Part shown: in pieces, positions 1-10,413 of the stretch
How the letters are laid out: each line of letters begins with the position of its first letter
How positions within the stretch are numbered: position 1 is the first letter of the stretch
NCBI RefSeq assembly: GCF_013141695.1
Contig: NZ_WHNY01000026.1
Coordinates: forward strand, 62,001 to 126,000
DNA: 64,000 nt
Reading direction: 5' to 3'
Source of the DNA: Paenibacillus plantarum
Lineage (GTDB): Bacteria > Bacillota > Bacilli > Paenibacillales > NBRC-103111
Position numbers and translations under genes: made by a program
Notes under the pieces: model-generated
What the model was told of the DNA's origin: nothing
The model's input: only the letters and a program-made list of their open reading frames with translations
Databases searched by the model: none

Positions 1-684
1 ATAGACATAGTTTCCGTTACCGTCGGTGATAAAGAAATAACCATCGCTCTCTAAATCGATGCCCTTCCATAACTCAGACAGCTCCGAAGCTCTCATCTCA
101 ATGGCGAGAATACCCTTAAGTTCTGTAGACGAAAGCCCGCGGATACGGCGAACGAGCGTCAGTGTCTGATTGGCTTGCTCCGGTAAAATACTATGATTCA
201 GTACAACCAAACTGCCATTCGTCGTCGTATTATGTTGGAAATAGTCTAGCTGTTGTTGTATTTGCTCCTTCGTGAACGAACCCGCGTTAATCCCGTTGTA
301 AACATACATGGCATTGCCATTGAAATTCATTAAGAAGATATCAGTAATTTCCGGATTTCTTATAAAAATAGGTTCGATGCCTACTTCTTTGACAAGTTTA
401 CGAAGTTCGTAATAAGGATATCCGATTTCCCCTTCTGGCAGATCAATGAATCGTTTAACATCGTTATTGCTGAGCAAAGACACCATGGAGCGCTCATATG
501 CGCGAATATAATAGTCAGTGTGATATACCGCATTACCTACGACTTGAGTCAACTGCTTCTCAACAATGTGTTCCAACTCACGCGAAGAGGCTTTGTACGA
601 GAAGTAACCAACGCTAGTTAAAGAAATTAAAATGACGACGAGGTAAGATAGAAACAACTTCTGATATAAATTAAAATTTTTCAT
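1..684 (-). CDS. Sensor histidine kinase, YesM-like, N-terminal part (runs off window)
   Basis: The gene starts at ATG 684; its ATG overlaps the TGA stop of the upstream response regulator (ATGA), so the two are translationally coupled. The visible part encodes about 228 residues: a short cytoplasmic start (MKNFNLYQK), a membrane helix at about residues 10-28 (LFLSYLVVILISLTSVGYF), then an extracytoplasmic region of the double-Cache type usual in Paenibacillus YesM kinases. HAMP, His-kinase and ATPase domains lie outside the window, so kinase identity is inferred from the N-terminal layout and pairing with a YesN-type regulator. It probably senses a carbohydrate signal for the adjacent glycan locus. 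Confidence 0.85.
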   Translation of the reverse strand, partial: MKNFNLYQKLFLSYLVVILISLTSVGYFSYKASSRELEHIVEKQLTQVVGNAVYHTDYYIRAYERSMVSLLSNNDVKRFIDLPEGEIGYPYYELRKLVKEVGIEPIFIRNPEITDIFLMNFNGNAMYVYNGINAGSFTKEQIQQQLDYFQHNTTTNGSLVVLNHSILPEQANQTLTLVRRIRGLSSTELKGILAIEMRASELSELWKGIDLESDGYFFITDGNGNYVY

Positions 685-1697
685 TTAATTCCTATGGAAT
701 TACGGTATTCCGACGGGGACACGCCATAAATTTTCTTAAAGGTTTTGGTAAAATGCGGGTAGTCTTCATAACCTACTTCAATGGCGATATCAAACGTTCG
801 CATATGAGGAATGGCGAGCATGTCCTTCGCTTTTTCCATCCTTTTATTCATCCGATAGCTTACAAACGTTTCGCCCGTCATCCTTCTAAATAACGTACTG
901 AAATAGGATGGAGAAACCCCGATCAAATCCGCCACCTCTGTTAGCGTGATCTCAACAGATAATCGCGTATCGATGTAGAGCTTCGCCTCTTCCATTGGAT
1001 CTTTGTAATTACCCTGCCGTGAACATTGTAGTTCTTTCATCAAAGCTCTCATGCGACACTCAAACAAGATATACAGATCCTCTCGCGTCGAAGCCTTTAG
1101 CGGATCTTGCAAACCTGGCATGCTAAATTGTTTCTTTTCTTGAAAAAAGTTGCCCAATAGGTGCAATACATCATCTAATTGATGTTTCAATTGATTGATA
1201 GTTAACAAGCTGCAACGTTCTCGCCACTCCGTCATGAGTTGGGTCATTTCATCCATCTGCAGCGACCAAATACTCTCTTTTATCCGTTCAATCCACTCTA
1301 CGTACCCTGAGATCGATATACAACTTTGCGCATGCAGCTTGAGAATCTGATCGAATATATCGTGCAAATCAGGCGGCGTAACAGGTTTCAACAAATAGTG
1401 CTTTACCCCGTAAGACAAACACTTCTGCGCATACTCAAAATCGTTATAGCCGGAAATGACGACCTTAAGCAAATTAGGATGACTATTGTGCAGGATGCGA
1501 CAGAGCTCTAATCCATCCATTTTGGGCATACGTATATCGGTGATGAGTAGGTCCGGCTCAAAATGGCTAAACCGATCGATTGCCTCGAGTCCGTTATTCG
1601 CCGTCTCAATCGTTTGAAATGGTTGCGTGTATTGTTGGGCCATCTTCATCATCCCGCTGCGAATTATCGGTTCATCATCCACAATCAGTACTTTCAT
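681..1697 (-). CDS. Response regulator, REC + AraC DNA-binding domain (YesN-like)
   Basis: 338 residues. The N-terminal receiver domain (about 1-120) has the acidic pocket VDDE, the phospho-acceptor Asp in LLITDIRMPKMDG and the conserved Lys in YLLKPV. The C-terminal 100 residues hold two AraC-type helix-turn-helices (SPSYFSTLFRRMTGETF and the YEDYPHFTKTFKKIYG segment). It should be phosphorylated by the kinase encoded just downstream and activate the local sugar genes. The start ATG lies 3 nt after the GH95 stop and its GGAGG ribosome site is inside the end of that gene, so the two are one operon. Confidence 0.93.
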   Translation of the reverse strand: MKVLIVDDEPIIRSGMMKMAQQYTQPFQTIETANNGLEAIDRFSHFEPDLLITDIRMPKMDGLELCRILHNSHPNLLKVVISGYNDFEYAQKCLSYGVKHYLLKPVTPPDLHDIFDQILKLHAQSCISISGYVEWIERIKESIWSLQMDEMTQLMTEWRERCSLLTINQLKHQLDDVLHLLGNFFQEKKQFSMPGLQDPLKASTREDLYILFECRMRALMKELQCSRQGNYKDPMEEAKLYIDTRLSVEITLTEVADLIGVSPSYFSTLFRRMTGETFVSYRMNKRMEKAKDMLAIPHMRTFDIAIEVGYEDYPHFTKTFKKIYGVSPSEYRNSIGIK

Positions 1698-1700
1698 CCT

Positions 1701-4076
1701 TCAATCCTCCACACGCCTAAGTATGACTGATAGATGAAGCGGAGCCTCCAAGATCGAAACTTGCCTCAGCTTCAGTTCAAATTTGTCAGTGCTGTCTCTT
1801 AGTCCAACAGCTGATTCAGGAAATAAAAGATCTATTGGTTTGCAGCCTTGTGTAGAGCGGAGCATGATGTCGAGCCTACCTTCAGACACATCCCACTCTA
1901 ACGTGCACTCGACTCCGCCACGCGCTAGCAGTGGACCCGCTTTTCCTTTTCTCCAACGGGCAGGCAGCGCAGGTAAAATATGCAGCTCACCGGGAATTGA
2001 GAAGAGCAGCATTTCTTGGATGGCAGATGTCCATCCCATATTGGCATCGATCTGCACGGGAGCCCAATCCATGTCAACACCGATTCCCATACCGCGCCAG
2101 TCATTATGCAGGGTAATTAGATTGTTCATGACACAGGATCGGGCCAATGTCTCCAGACATTCGAGTGCCGAATCGCCTTGACCCATTCGCGCATAATTGT
2201 TCGCCATATGCGCCAGCGACCAGCCTGATTGCTCTTTCAATCCCAAACCTAAGCGTTTCTCAATGGATGTGACGAAAGCTTTGTAAAGAATAGGATCGTT
2301 CTCACGCGTTACCTCAGTTCCGGGAAATACAGGGTATACATGCGATTCATGGCGGTGATGATCATTTTCCTCATAATAAGGATGCATCCATTCCCTAATG
2401 GCGCCATCTTCCGTTAGTTGATACGGAGGGATTCGTTCAAGCATTTGCCGCCATGTCGAAATGTCTTCCAGATACATCCCAGTTGTCTCGGCCCCTTCGA
2501 TGAGGTGTGTCAGAAGCTCCTTGGCAATGGCAAAGTCCATCGTTGCGTTCATCGTGGTTCCCATTGAGCTGCCAGGACCCTTCCAATAATTTCCTGGTGT
2601 ATTTTCTGGTGAATTAGAAGGGGAACTCTTCCAGTATCCGTCATCATCCATCGTAAAAAAGTCTTCATAGAACAAAGCAGCCTCCCGCATGAACGGCAGC
2701 GCCCGCTCTCGCAGAAATGCCAAATCTCCCGTGTGCAGGTAGTAATCATAATAATGTTGACTAACCCATCCCGCTCCCCCTGTCCAGTGAATAATATGCG
2801 GGGACGTATGCTTTAACAGCCCTGAGCCTGGTACGCTAGGTGCCGGGATAAAGATTCCGCGACAGCCATACAACTGTCTGGCATTGACTCGGAAATCATC
2901 CATGAGCTTTTCCATATAGTTAAAGACGGCAAGTAACAGCTCTGTCATGTTGCCCGACAATGCCTGCCAATACATCATCTGAAGGTTCTCATTGACCATG
3001 TGAAATGCCCAAACAGCGTCATAATCGCCGAACCATAAGCCGTATAAATGGCAAGGCTGCCCCTCTGCACGAGAACTTGATATTAGCAAGTAACGACCAT
3101 ATGCCCACATTTTCTCAATTAGTGCGTCTGGCGCTTCCCCTTGATAGGCTTGCATCAACAACTCTTCGTTGGATAACTCCCGCCCATCTGCTGCTAAGTC
3201 AAACGCCATCGCCTGAAATAAGCGGCCGTGTTCCAGCACGTGATCTGAAAGCAAGGTATCATAGCAAGTGGGAAGCTCGTTCAGCTCTTCATCCAATCTG
3301 CGCCATTCACTTTCCCTATTTCCACGAGTAAATAGCTTAATAATGACGAAGACCGACTCGGCATTCTTCACGGTTATACCAACCTGTCCGGAACTTGTAT
3401 GTCCACCTTGATGGATGACGCGGGCTACGCCTCCGAAATCATCCCCGTCCGGATGTTCTGCGGCATAATAAATGGTATTACCCGTAGATTGCATGTCTTC
3501 GCCTTCGGGGAACACAATACCTGACTTGCGAAAGTCTCGTTTATCATGAAGCTGCATGCGTAACTGCGCTTCAATCGATTGCGGTCCCCATTTGCGAATA
3601 TCGATGACGACGGCATCCGCAGTTCGGGATACAAACAACCTCCGCTCGTAACGGGTATCCCCATCTGTCCAGCTAACGGACACTTCTCCAGTCTCCATTT
3701 GAAGCGTTCTTTTATAGGAGCGGAATGCTCGGCGAAGGGGCATGAATATCTTAAGATCTCCCAGTGGCAGAGGGGACGCCAGTTTGGGTTGGTAACCCTG
3801 ATCTTTCAGTGCATCTGAAAGCACTTTGTCTGCTTCGGGAGCTTGACCTTCATTCAGCAAGCGTCTTACCTCTGCCAATCGATCACTCACATCCGGCAGC
3901 GGCATCGTAACACCGTTCCACCATAAGTCTTCGTGGTTCAGAAGAACCGTCTCTTCGTGAACCCCTCCGTAGACAGCCGCTCCAATCCTACCGTTACCAG
4001 AAGGCAATGCTTCCCGCCATAAAGAACGCCACCAAGAAGCTGGATAGTTCATTGAGATGAGATTTTTCGTGTTCAC
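1701..4076 (-). CDS. Glycoside hydrolase family 95 (alpha-L-fucosidase-like)
   Basis: 791 residues with a GTG start behind AGGAGGAT. Near the N-terminus is the family signature ALPSGNGRIGAAVYGG followed by LNHEDLWWNG. The (alpha/alpha)6 barrel carries VNENLQMMYWQA, matching the NINxEMNYWPA segment that supplies the two catalytic-site Asn in GH95; SPSNSPENTP, which contains the expected general-acid Glu; and PVQIDANMGWTSAIQEMLL, which contains the expected Asp. Family members remove alpha-1,2-fucose, some act on galactose; exact specificity is not readable. There is no signal peptide, so it should act in the cytoplasm on imported oligosaccharides. It follows the binding-protein gene after a strong hairpin. 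Confidence 0.9.
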   Translation of the reverse strand: MNTKNLISMNYPASWWRSLWREALPSGNGRIGAAVYGGVHEETVLLNHEDLWWNGVTMPLPDVSDRLAEVRRLLNEGQAPEADKVLSDALKDQGYQPKLASPLPLGDLKIFMPLRRAFRSYKRTLQMETGEVSVSWTDGDTRYERRLFVSRTADAVVIDIRKWGPQSIEAQLRMQLHDKRDFRKSGIVFPEGEDMQSTGNTIYYAAEHPDGDDFGGVARVIHQGGHTSSGQVGITVKNAESVFVIIKLFTRGNRESEWRRLDEELNELPTCYDTLLSDHVLEHGRLFQAMAFDLAADGRELSNEELLMQAYQGEAPDALIEKMWAYGRYLLISSSRAEGQPCHLYGLWFGDYDAVWAFHMVNENLQMMYWQALSGNMTELLLAVFNYMEKLMDDFRVNARQLYGCRGIFIPAPSVPGSGLLKHTSPHIIHWTGGAGWVSQHYYDYYLHTGDLAFLRERALPFMREAALFYEDFFTMDDDGYWKSSPSNSPENTPGNYWKGPGSSMGTTMNATMDFAIAKELLTHLIEGAETTGMYLEDISTWRQMLERIPPYQLTEDGAIREWMHPYYEENDHHRHESHVYPVFPGTEVTRENDPILYKAFVTSIEKRLGLGLKEQSGWSLAHMANNYARMGQGDSALECLETLARSCVMNNLITLHNDWRGMGIGVDMDWAPVQIDANMGWTSAIQEMLLFSIPGELHILPALPARWRKGKAGPLLARGGVECTLEWDVSEGRLDIMLRSTQGCKPIDLLFPESAVGLRDSTDKFELKLRQVSILEAPLHLSVILRRVED

Positions 4077-4109
4077 TGATGTATCCTCCTAGTCATTGTG
4101 CATAAAGAA

Positions 4110-4148
4110 GGAAAAGTATTTGCTTGGAAAACCAAACAAATACTTTCC
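4110..4148 (-). terminator. Intercistronic hairpin between binding protein and GH95
   Basis: A near-perfect inverted repeat (left arm from GGAAAAGTATTTG, right arm to CAAATACTTTCC, 4-nt AAAA loop) lies between the binding-protein stop and the GH95 start. On the minus strand it is followed only by a broken T-run (TTCCTTCTTT), so partial termination or mRNA stabilisation giving extra binding-protein transcript is more likely than full termination. This is inferred from shape and position. Confidence 0.6.
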
Positions 4149-4165
4149 ATCATGCACATGGGCAG

Positions 4166-5728
4166 CTATTTTCGATTACTTGAAACGATCACACCTGAGC
4201 CTTTTTTATAACGGTCGTTTGCTTCTTTAAGAATCTCGTTTCCGCCTTTGCTCTTGTATTCTTCAATCACTTTCGGCCAGTCTGATATCGGCTCTTTGCC
4301 ATAGATCATTTTGATCATATGGTCAATGATCTGTTTAGGACCAACATCATCGCCTAGTGGCGCTAAATCCGGATACCTAGAGAAAGATTCAAGTCCTGGT
4401 ACAAAACGAACCGATCCTAGACCTTCTTTGGAAACAACCGTATCCAAATACTGAATCATATCTCGACCTTCCGGCGTCAACTCTTCTCTTGCCTTATTGT
4501 ATTTCGCATCATGGACGAACCAGAACATGCCCCGGAATCCGTCCTCATCGATCTCTTCTGGTTTGGTTGGCGGCGTAAACTTCACTTTGCCATTCTCCAT
4601 GGTGTACGTTTCGCCTTCAATGCCGAATGAGAAATATTTCTCAGCTTCCGGTGTCGTCATCCATTCAAAGAATTGAATGATTTTAATCGCTTTATCCTTC
4701 GATAGCTTACTATTCAAGTAGTAAGATGTGTTAATACTTGAATACAGCATGTGACCTCCCCAATTCTCAGGTCCACGCGGAGAAGGAATAATGTCAATTT
4801 GGGCATTCGGAACTGCCGTCTTGACCTTGTTGCGGTAATTGGATAATCCGGCCGCGTTGGCCGACCACATCCCGACCTTGCCGGCATCAATGTTTTTGCC
4901 GTAGTCCGTAGAGGAAATGGACGCAAAATCCTTCGGAATTAATCCTTCATCGAACATCGCTTTGTACGCTTGAAGTGCTTTTGACATATTATCTACATCA
5001 AAAAATTTCGGAACCACTTGGTCTCCCTGTACTTCGAATTGAGAGGGAAGGACATCATAAGCTCCCAGTATGGTATCTGCATATTTGAAGTTTTCACGCA
5101 ATTGATAGGGATTTTCAACTCCTATCTTTTTAAAAGCACGCATGACGTTCAAGAAATCATCAACTGTTTTGGGTGCGGGCAAACCTGTTTGAGCAAGCAA
5201 ATCAGCCCGAATGAATGTCGCACGCCTAGATGGATTGGATAACCAAGAAGGTATTCCGTATATTTTTCCGTTGAAGCTCGTTTCTTGCCACGCTTCCTTC
5301 GGTACCGCTTTCATAATATTCGGTGCATATTGTTTGATCAGGTCATCAAGCGGCATGAACACACCAGCTTCCACCGAGCCAGCCATACCTTTCGTGGTAG
5401 CGCCTCCAACATTTTGCACAACATCAGGAATATCATTGGATGAAAACATCAAGGACATTTTGGAATCAAAATCTTTGAGTGGGATCATCCGAAGGTCTAA
5501 GTCCGCTTTGGTCAATTCCTCGAGCTTCATCACCCACTTTTCTTTATTAACATCTGCTGATTTCTCGGCATATTTATTCCCAGATGTCGTTATCGACATT
5601 GAAAATTTCAGCTTTTCATTTACCTTTGCAGTCTCTTCACTGCTCTTCTGTGTAACTTCACTACTGCATCCTGAAATTACGCTGATCGCCAAAACACCGA
5701 GCCATACCTTACCCCATATTTGTTTCAC
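4166..5728 (-). CDS. Extracellular sugar-binding lipoprotein (ABC transporter, LplA-like)
   Basis: 520 residues with a GTG start after AGAGGTGGG. The N-terminus is a lipoprotein signal peptide with lipobox ISGC (Cys at about residue 21), so the mature protein is tethered to the outer face of the membrane. Length and layout fit the large type-1 family of extracellular solute-binding proteins paired with LplB/YtcP permeases in Paenibacillus. No permease genes are nearby, so the partners are beyond the window or shared. Placement between an esterase and a GH95 enzyme suggests it binds a plant-cell-wall oligosaccharide. Confidence 0.9.
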   Translation of the reverse strand: MKQIWGKVWLGVLAISVISGCSSEVTQKSSEETAKVNEKLKFSMSITTSGNKYAEKSADVNKEKWVMKLEELTKADLDLRMIPLKDFDSKMSLMFSSNDIPDVVQNVGGATTKGMAGSVEAGVFMPLDDLIKQYAPNIMKAVPKEAWQETSFNGKIYGIPSWLSNPSRRATFIRADLLAQTGLPAPKTVDDFLNVMRAFKKIGVENPYQLRENFKYADTILGAYDVLPSQFEVQGDQVVPKFFDVDNMSKALQAYKAMFDEGLIPKDFASISSTDYGKNIDAGKVGMWSANAAGLSNYRNKVKTAVPNAQIDIIPSPRGPENWGGHMLYSSINTSYYLNSKLSKDKAIKIIQFFEWMTTPEAEKYFSFGIEGETYTMENGKVKFTPPTKPEEIDEDGFRGMFWFVHDAKYNKAREELTPEGRDMIQYLDTVVSKEGLGSVRFVPGLESFSRYPDLAPLGDDVGPKQIIDHMIKMIYGKEPISDWPKVIEEYKSKGGNEILKEANDRYKKGSGVIVSSNRK

Positions 5729-5848
5729 ATACCCACCTCTATTTCAAGATTAACTCAAGTTACACTTGGTTATTCCTATCTTAATCTTCCAAATAACCGA
5801 TGGGCATGTATTTTTTTACACTACTCTTGTGTTTATTTTTAAAAATGA

Positions 5849-7042
5849 CTAGCCCTGGTGCCCAAAGACATGCACAGGTGTACTCACGATATAACCGCGT
5901 TCATCCGTGATTTGAATGAAACATGCAGACGTGTTTTCCTCAAGTACTGCTCGAATTTCATTTGAACCCCATTCGATGTGTGCTTCCTTCGTAAGCCATT
6001 CAATCTCAAACCAGTCTGATATCTGTGTCGCGTATCGCAGCTCTGCCTTCACAATGGGAAGCTCTGACCTAAATACGACGATTACTTCCCCCACGTTCAC
6101 TTCTTCACGTAGAATCTGTGGCAGTGCGCGACCACCCTTCGTTATGTGATCAGCAAAGGCATAAATCTCTGGTGGTTTCCATCCCGCTGCATGCGAGTGT
6201 CTCAATCCAAAATGAATGCTAAGGCTTGAGTCCACGCTGCCCTTGCATGACGCTTGATACGATTTACTAAATAAGTGAAGCGGAAAATGAGGATCATGAC
6301 TCCAATTCACCCATAGCATGGGAATCGTAATCCGATCGAAATACGCCGAAGGATCCCACAATTGCTTCATCTTCTTCGCATACTCAGGCGGCATTTGCTG
6401 AAAGCTTTGTCCATACTTATTGGTTGCTTCGAACAAATAGCCACAGCCATAGACTGGAATGGCATAAGAAAACCGTTCATCCACACCTGCAACAATACTA
6501 GCCACGATTCCTCCCCACGAAATCCCGTGCAGGCCAACTTGATCGCTAGCCACGTTTTCAAAGGAACGCAGAAAGGAATGCGCCAGAATGACATTCGCAA
6601 CGGCGTGGAACATCCACTGCTCTTCCACGGGGATTACATAATCTGCAAATTCAACTTGCCGAGAGGGTCCGCTCCATGCGTGTTCTGGCCATACACCTTC
6701 CGTAGTCTTGGTCGTAGCGATATGCCCTTCCAGATCCATGGCGATGGCTGCATACCCCCGGTCGTTCCACAGCTGTACCCATTCTTTGAAAGCAGTCCCT
6801 CCGCCTCCATGAACGAGAACTACGCCAGGGATCTTGGCTCCTAATGCAGCATCAGGTATCCCATAATAGGCAAATACGCGTGTTTGCTTACCTTGGTAAG
6901 GCAAGGCCTCATACATAATGGCTTTGATCTGATCATCATCCATTTCAGGAACGGATACTGCCTGTGCCGCTTGATATAGTGATTCCAGGTTCCATGGCAG
7001 AGGCGGGTGATTGTTTTCCCTGTTTTGATATTCGTTTCCCAC
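5849..7042 (-). CDS. Alpha/beta-hydrolase esterase (acetyl xylan esterase-like)
   Basis: 397 residues with a GTG start after GAGAGGAAATCAA. The oxyanion segment VVLVHGGGGTAF is followed by the nucleophile elbow GISWGG, an Asp candidate in WVNWSHDPHFPL and a His candidate in RHSHAAGW, giving a complete Ser-Asp-His triad. The fold resembles the acetyl-xylan esterase/dienelactone hydrolase group; a C-terminal beta-sandwich of about 100 residues follows. No signal peptide is seen, so it should de-acetylate imported oligosaccharides. It starts 31 nt after the GH2 gene and precedes the binding-protein gene in the same direction. The actual substrate is unknown. Confidence 0.8.
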   Translation of the reverse strand: MGNEYQNRENNHPPLPWNLESLYQAAQAVSVPEMDDDQIKAIMYEALPYQGKQTRVFAYYGIPDAALGAKIPGVVLVHGGGGTAFKEWVQLWNDRGYAAIAMDLEGHIATTKTTEGVWPEHAWSGPSRQVEFADYVIPVEEQWMFHAVANVILAHSFLRSFENVASDQVGLHGISWGGIVASIVAGVDERFSYAIPVYGCGYLFEATNKYGQSFQQMPPEYAKKMKQLWDPSAYFDRITIPMLWVNWSHDPHFPLHLFSKSYQASCKGSVDSSLSIHFGLRHSHAAGWKPPEIYAFADHITKGGRALPQILREEVNVGEVIVVFRSELPIVKAELRYATQISDWFEIEWLTKEAHIEWGSNEIRAVLEENTSACFIQITDERGYIVSTPVHVFGHQG

Positions 7043-7073
7043 TTGATTTCCTCTCTCCTTCGCTTCGTATTGA

Positions 7074-9446
7074 TTATCGTGCCGCTATCGTTATTTGGGC
7101 AGATTGGAGACCGATCGATGTTCCCGAAACCACAATCTCCCCCGGGGTACTTCCGCTCTGAATTAATAACAGGCAATAGCCATTAAATGCCCGACGACGA
7201 TTCGCCTTATCAGGTTCATGACTGCTTGGATTACCGTTGCCAACCCCCAGAATGGTCCCGGCGCCTTCTACCGTGAAGTATACTTCGTTATCCGCGATCG
7301 GTACAAGGTTATCCGCTTGGTCACGAATCGCTACTTTAACTACACAGACATCCGTTCCATCCGCCTGTATGTCGGTGCGATCTGGCTCCATATGTACTCG
7401 GTATGGTGAATCCGTCGTCTTCACCTTTTTCTCAGCAAAAAGTTCGCCTTCCTTATAGGAAATTGCTGTAAGTTCCCCAGGTTCAAAAGGAACTTTCCAT
7501 TCTAAATGCCCAGCTTTAATCATAGGCTGCATGCCAAGCGTTCGTCCATTTAGCTGCAGTTCAACCTCATCCCCATTGGAATAAACCCAGACGTCCACCA
7601 GTTCGCCTTCTTTTCCAGCCCAATTCCAATGCGGCAACAGATGTACCATAGGCTCTTCCGTCCAAACGGATTTGAGATAATAATAAACATCTTTTGGGAA
7701 ACCGCATGTGTCCATGATGCCAAAATGAGAAGAAATGCACGGCCACCTGTAAGGAGTGGGCTCGCCACGATAATCCAAACCTGTCCAAAGGAATACGCCT
7801 GTCAAAAATGGATTCTCAATTACGTCGTTCCACGCTTTTTCCACGGTACAAGACCAAGAAGGCATATAAATCCCTTCATAGGATGGACAATAGCCTCGTT
7901 CTGTATCAATGGCATAAATACCGCGGGTGGTTGTGCTGCTAGCGCTCTCACTTCCAAGAATGATTCTAGACGGATGATTGAAATGATCGGTCAGATCTTG
8001 TTGCTTTCTTTGCCCGTAATTGTAACCGACAATGTCAACTTGATCGCTGTACCCCTCTCCATTCCAGCCATGATTCATAGCCGCAAGCGTTGGTCGAGTA
8101 GGATCCAGTTTGCGGGTCAGATTGGCAAGTGTTCGAAGAATGCGTGAGCCTGTTATCTTTCCTTCCAATATCTCTTCATTCTCCATGCACCAAACAATAA
8201 TTGAAGGATGGTTTCGATCCCTCCGGATTAAGCTTTCTAGATCGGCAAGCCCGCTAGGAGAACTATCCAGCTTCCGATTCTCATCAATGACCATCATGCC
8301 TATACGATCACAGATAGCAAGCAATTCCGGGGTAGGCGGATGATGTGCGCTTCGATAAGCATTACAGCCCATTTCCTTCAATAACTGAAGCTTATATGCG
8401 ATAACACGATCTGGTAAGGCAACGCCAACCCCTGCAAAATCTTGATGATTACAAGTACCCTTGAGTAGAACAGGTTTTCCATTGAGTAGGAATCCTTCTC
8501 TCGTAAAAGCAAGGGTACGTATACCGAAATGGGTTTCATAGGTATCCACGACTTTCTTCCCCATACTCACTTCCGTGATCAATTGATAAAGAACTGGATG
8601 ATCAGGTGACCAGCATTGTGGGAGTGCTACATCTACCCTGTTCTCGACTTCCACCTGATCGAACCAGGCTACCTCTACGCTTTCCGATGTAAAAGCAACC
8701 ATCTCACCGGCTTCATTCACGATCGTGGAAGTAAGCCAACATACGCGATCCTTCTCATACTCGTTGTGAATAACTGTGCGGATGACTACCTCAGCACGCT
8801 GCTCCGTCACATGAGGTGTCGTTACATAAGTTCCCCAATGTGCGACATGGAGACGGTCCGTTTTCTGCAGCCATGTATGCCGATATATGCCGCCTCCCTC
8901 ATACCACCAGCCTTCATATCGCGTAGCGTCGACTCTTACAACGATGACATTATTCCCTTCATCACCGTAGCGCGCTTGATCAGAAATATCATAATGGACT
9001 TCCGTGTATCCACTTTCATGTGTTCCAAGCAGATGTCCATTAAGCCATACGGTACTGACACCCATGACGCCATCGAAATGAATAGTTATCTTTTTCCCAC
9101 AATCTTCGGCGGGTAACGCAAACATTTTCCGATATAAGCCAATACCCGTAGGCAAATAGCCATGACTGCCAGGCCGGCTTCCAAGGTTCGGATCATTCCG
9201 CACTTGTTCCTCCACAACCTAATCGTGAGGAATGCTGATCCGTTGCCAATCCTTTGGTACAAGGGCATCTTCTGTCGTTTGATCTACAAAAGCAATTTCT
9301 AACCATTCTCCCTGTTCTTGACTCCCAATGTCTGTGATGCCACCTGTCTTTCCTGCTTTTACAGCGTATGGAATCGGTATATCCCCTTTATGGAAAAACC
9401 AATCCCTGTCGAAATTCACTTTCGATCTTACTTTTTGATACGTCAT
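7074..9446 (-). pseudogene. Glycoside hydrolase family 2 (beta-galactosidase-like), interrupted by in-frame TAG
   Basis: The reading frame from ATG 9446 (ribosome site AAAGGAG) to 7074 would encode about 790 residues but has one in-frame TAG at 9221-9219, just after SIPHD. GH2 proteins normally read LPHDW there and the frame continues with VVEEQVRNDPNLGSRPGS, so a Trp or Tyr codon was probably lost. Beyond the stop come the sugar-binding domain, Ig-like domain, TIM barrel with acid/base Glu in NHPSIIVWCMENEE and a nucleophile candidate in ILGSESAS, a DUF4982-like domain and the GH2 C-terminal domain. A GTG at 9215 could restart translation but would lose the first 77 residues. Sequencing error, real decay or read-through cannot be told apart. 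Confidence 0.85.
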
Positions 9447-9566
9447 TTCAATGCACTCCTTTAACAATAAATGTATGCCATATAACTTTATTGAAATTAT
9501 ATCCCCGAACAAAACCTTCAACAATCAAAGAATATTTATGATAATATAACAATATTAATATGAAGA
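9447..9566. promoter_or_regulatory. Divergent promoter region between GH2 gene and AraC regulator
   Basis: This 120-bp AT-rich spacer separates two divergent genes and must hold both promoters. Several TATAAT-like stretches occur (for example near 9541-9556) but no -35/-10 pair is convincing. AraC-type regulators commonly act on such divergent spacers, so this is the likely operator region for the regulator starting at 9567. Confidence 0.45.
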
Positions 9567-10412
9567 ATGAGCGTGATGACAATGAAACATTTCTTCTGGC
9601 ATGTCCTAACCGATATTGACTTTCAATTACCTCTTTATCTGGTCTCGACGGGCTACTGGGTGAATCAACCAACCGTAGTGAGAAAGGATGGCTACAAGGC
9701 ATATCAATGGATTCAATGCTTTGATGGGCAAGGAATTCTCGAAATCGAAGGGAAGTCGATGACACTTTCCAAAGGACAAGGCATGTTACTATTCCCGGAA
9801 GTACCTCACCGGTATTATCCCGTAAAGGAACCATGGACGGTACAATGGGTTGAATTTAATGGACATTTCGCTGGGCCACTTCTGCAATCCATGGAATTTA
9901 ACTGCTCTATGGTTCTCTTTATGACGAAGCCTGACTTGGTCGAAGCCAGAATCAATGAAATTAATCATCTGTACAGCATTCGCAATCAAATCTCAAGCTA
10001 TGATGGTTCCCATCTGTTGTATGGCTTGCTTATGGATTTATTCCGATATACATCCACATCAGATACGCGCTCGAATCAGGAGCAATTGGAGCAGCTAAAG
10101 CCGGTTATCGACTATATCCAGCAGCACTTTGGGCAGCCCCTAACCCTTCAGGACTTGGCCAATCAACTGGGTGTTACACCACAATATACGTGTGTTCTGT
10201 TTCAACAAACATTAGGTACAAGGCCTTTCGCCTATATCAACCAGTATCGGATTCTTAAAGCGAAGGAATTTCTTCAATTATCCCCTGATCTCGAAATCAA
10301 CCACATTTCGGCGAAGGTTGGCTTTGAAAGTCCAAGCTATTTTATTAAGTTGTTTAAACGAAGTGAAGGCATCACGCCAAATCATTTCCGAAGCGTGTAC
10401 AAACCAACATGA
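9567..10412 (+). CDS. AraC-family transcriptional regulator with cupin sensor domain
   Basis: 281 residues. The N-terminal half is a cupin-like AraC binding domain (GQGILEIEGKSMTLSKGQGMLLFPEVPHRY), the usual sugar-sensing barrel. The C-terminal 100 residues hold two helix-turn-helices (LTLQDLANQLGVTPQY and the segment ending ESPSYFIKLFKRSEGITP). It is divergent from the GH2-esterase-binding protein-GH95 genes and is their likely local regulator. In-frame starts at 9576 and 9582 are possible; none has a strong ribosome site. The gene ends just before a hairpin at 10414. Confidence 0.9.
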   Translation: MSVMTMKHFFWHVLTDIDFQLPLYLVSTGYWVNQPTVVRKDGYKAYQWIQCFDGQGILEIEGKSMTLSKGQGMLLFPEVPHRYYPVKEPWTVQWVEFNGHFAGPLLQSMEFNCSMVLFMTKPDLVEARINEINHLYSIRNQISSYDGSHLLYGLLMDLFRYTSTSDTRSNQEQLEQLKPVIDYIQQHFGQPLTLQDLANQLGVTPQYTCVLFQQTLGTRPFAYINQYRILKAKEFLQLSPDLEINHISAKVGFESPSYFIKLFKRSEGITPNHFRSVYKPT

Positions 10413-10413
10413 A

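Noticed and set aside
9219..9221. TAG recoding to pyrrolysine or selenocysteine-like insertion
   Set aside because: No recoding machinery or structural element is seen, selenocysteine uses TGA, and the position is normally an ordinary aromatic residue.
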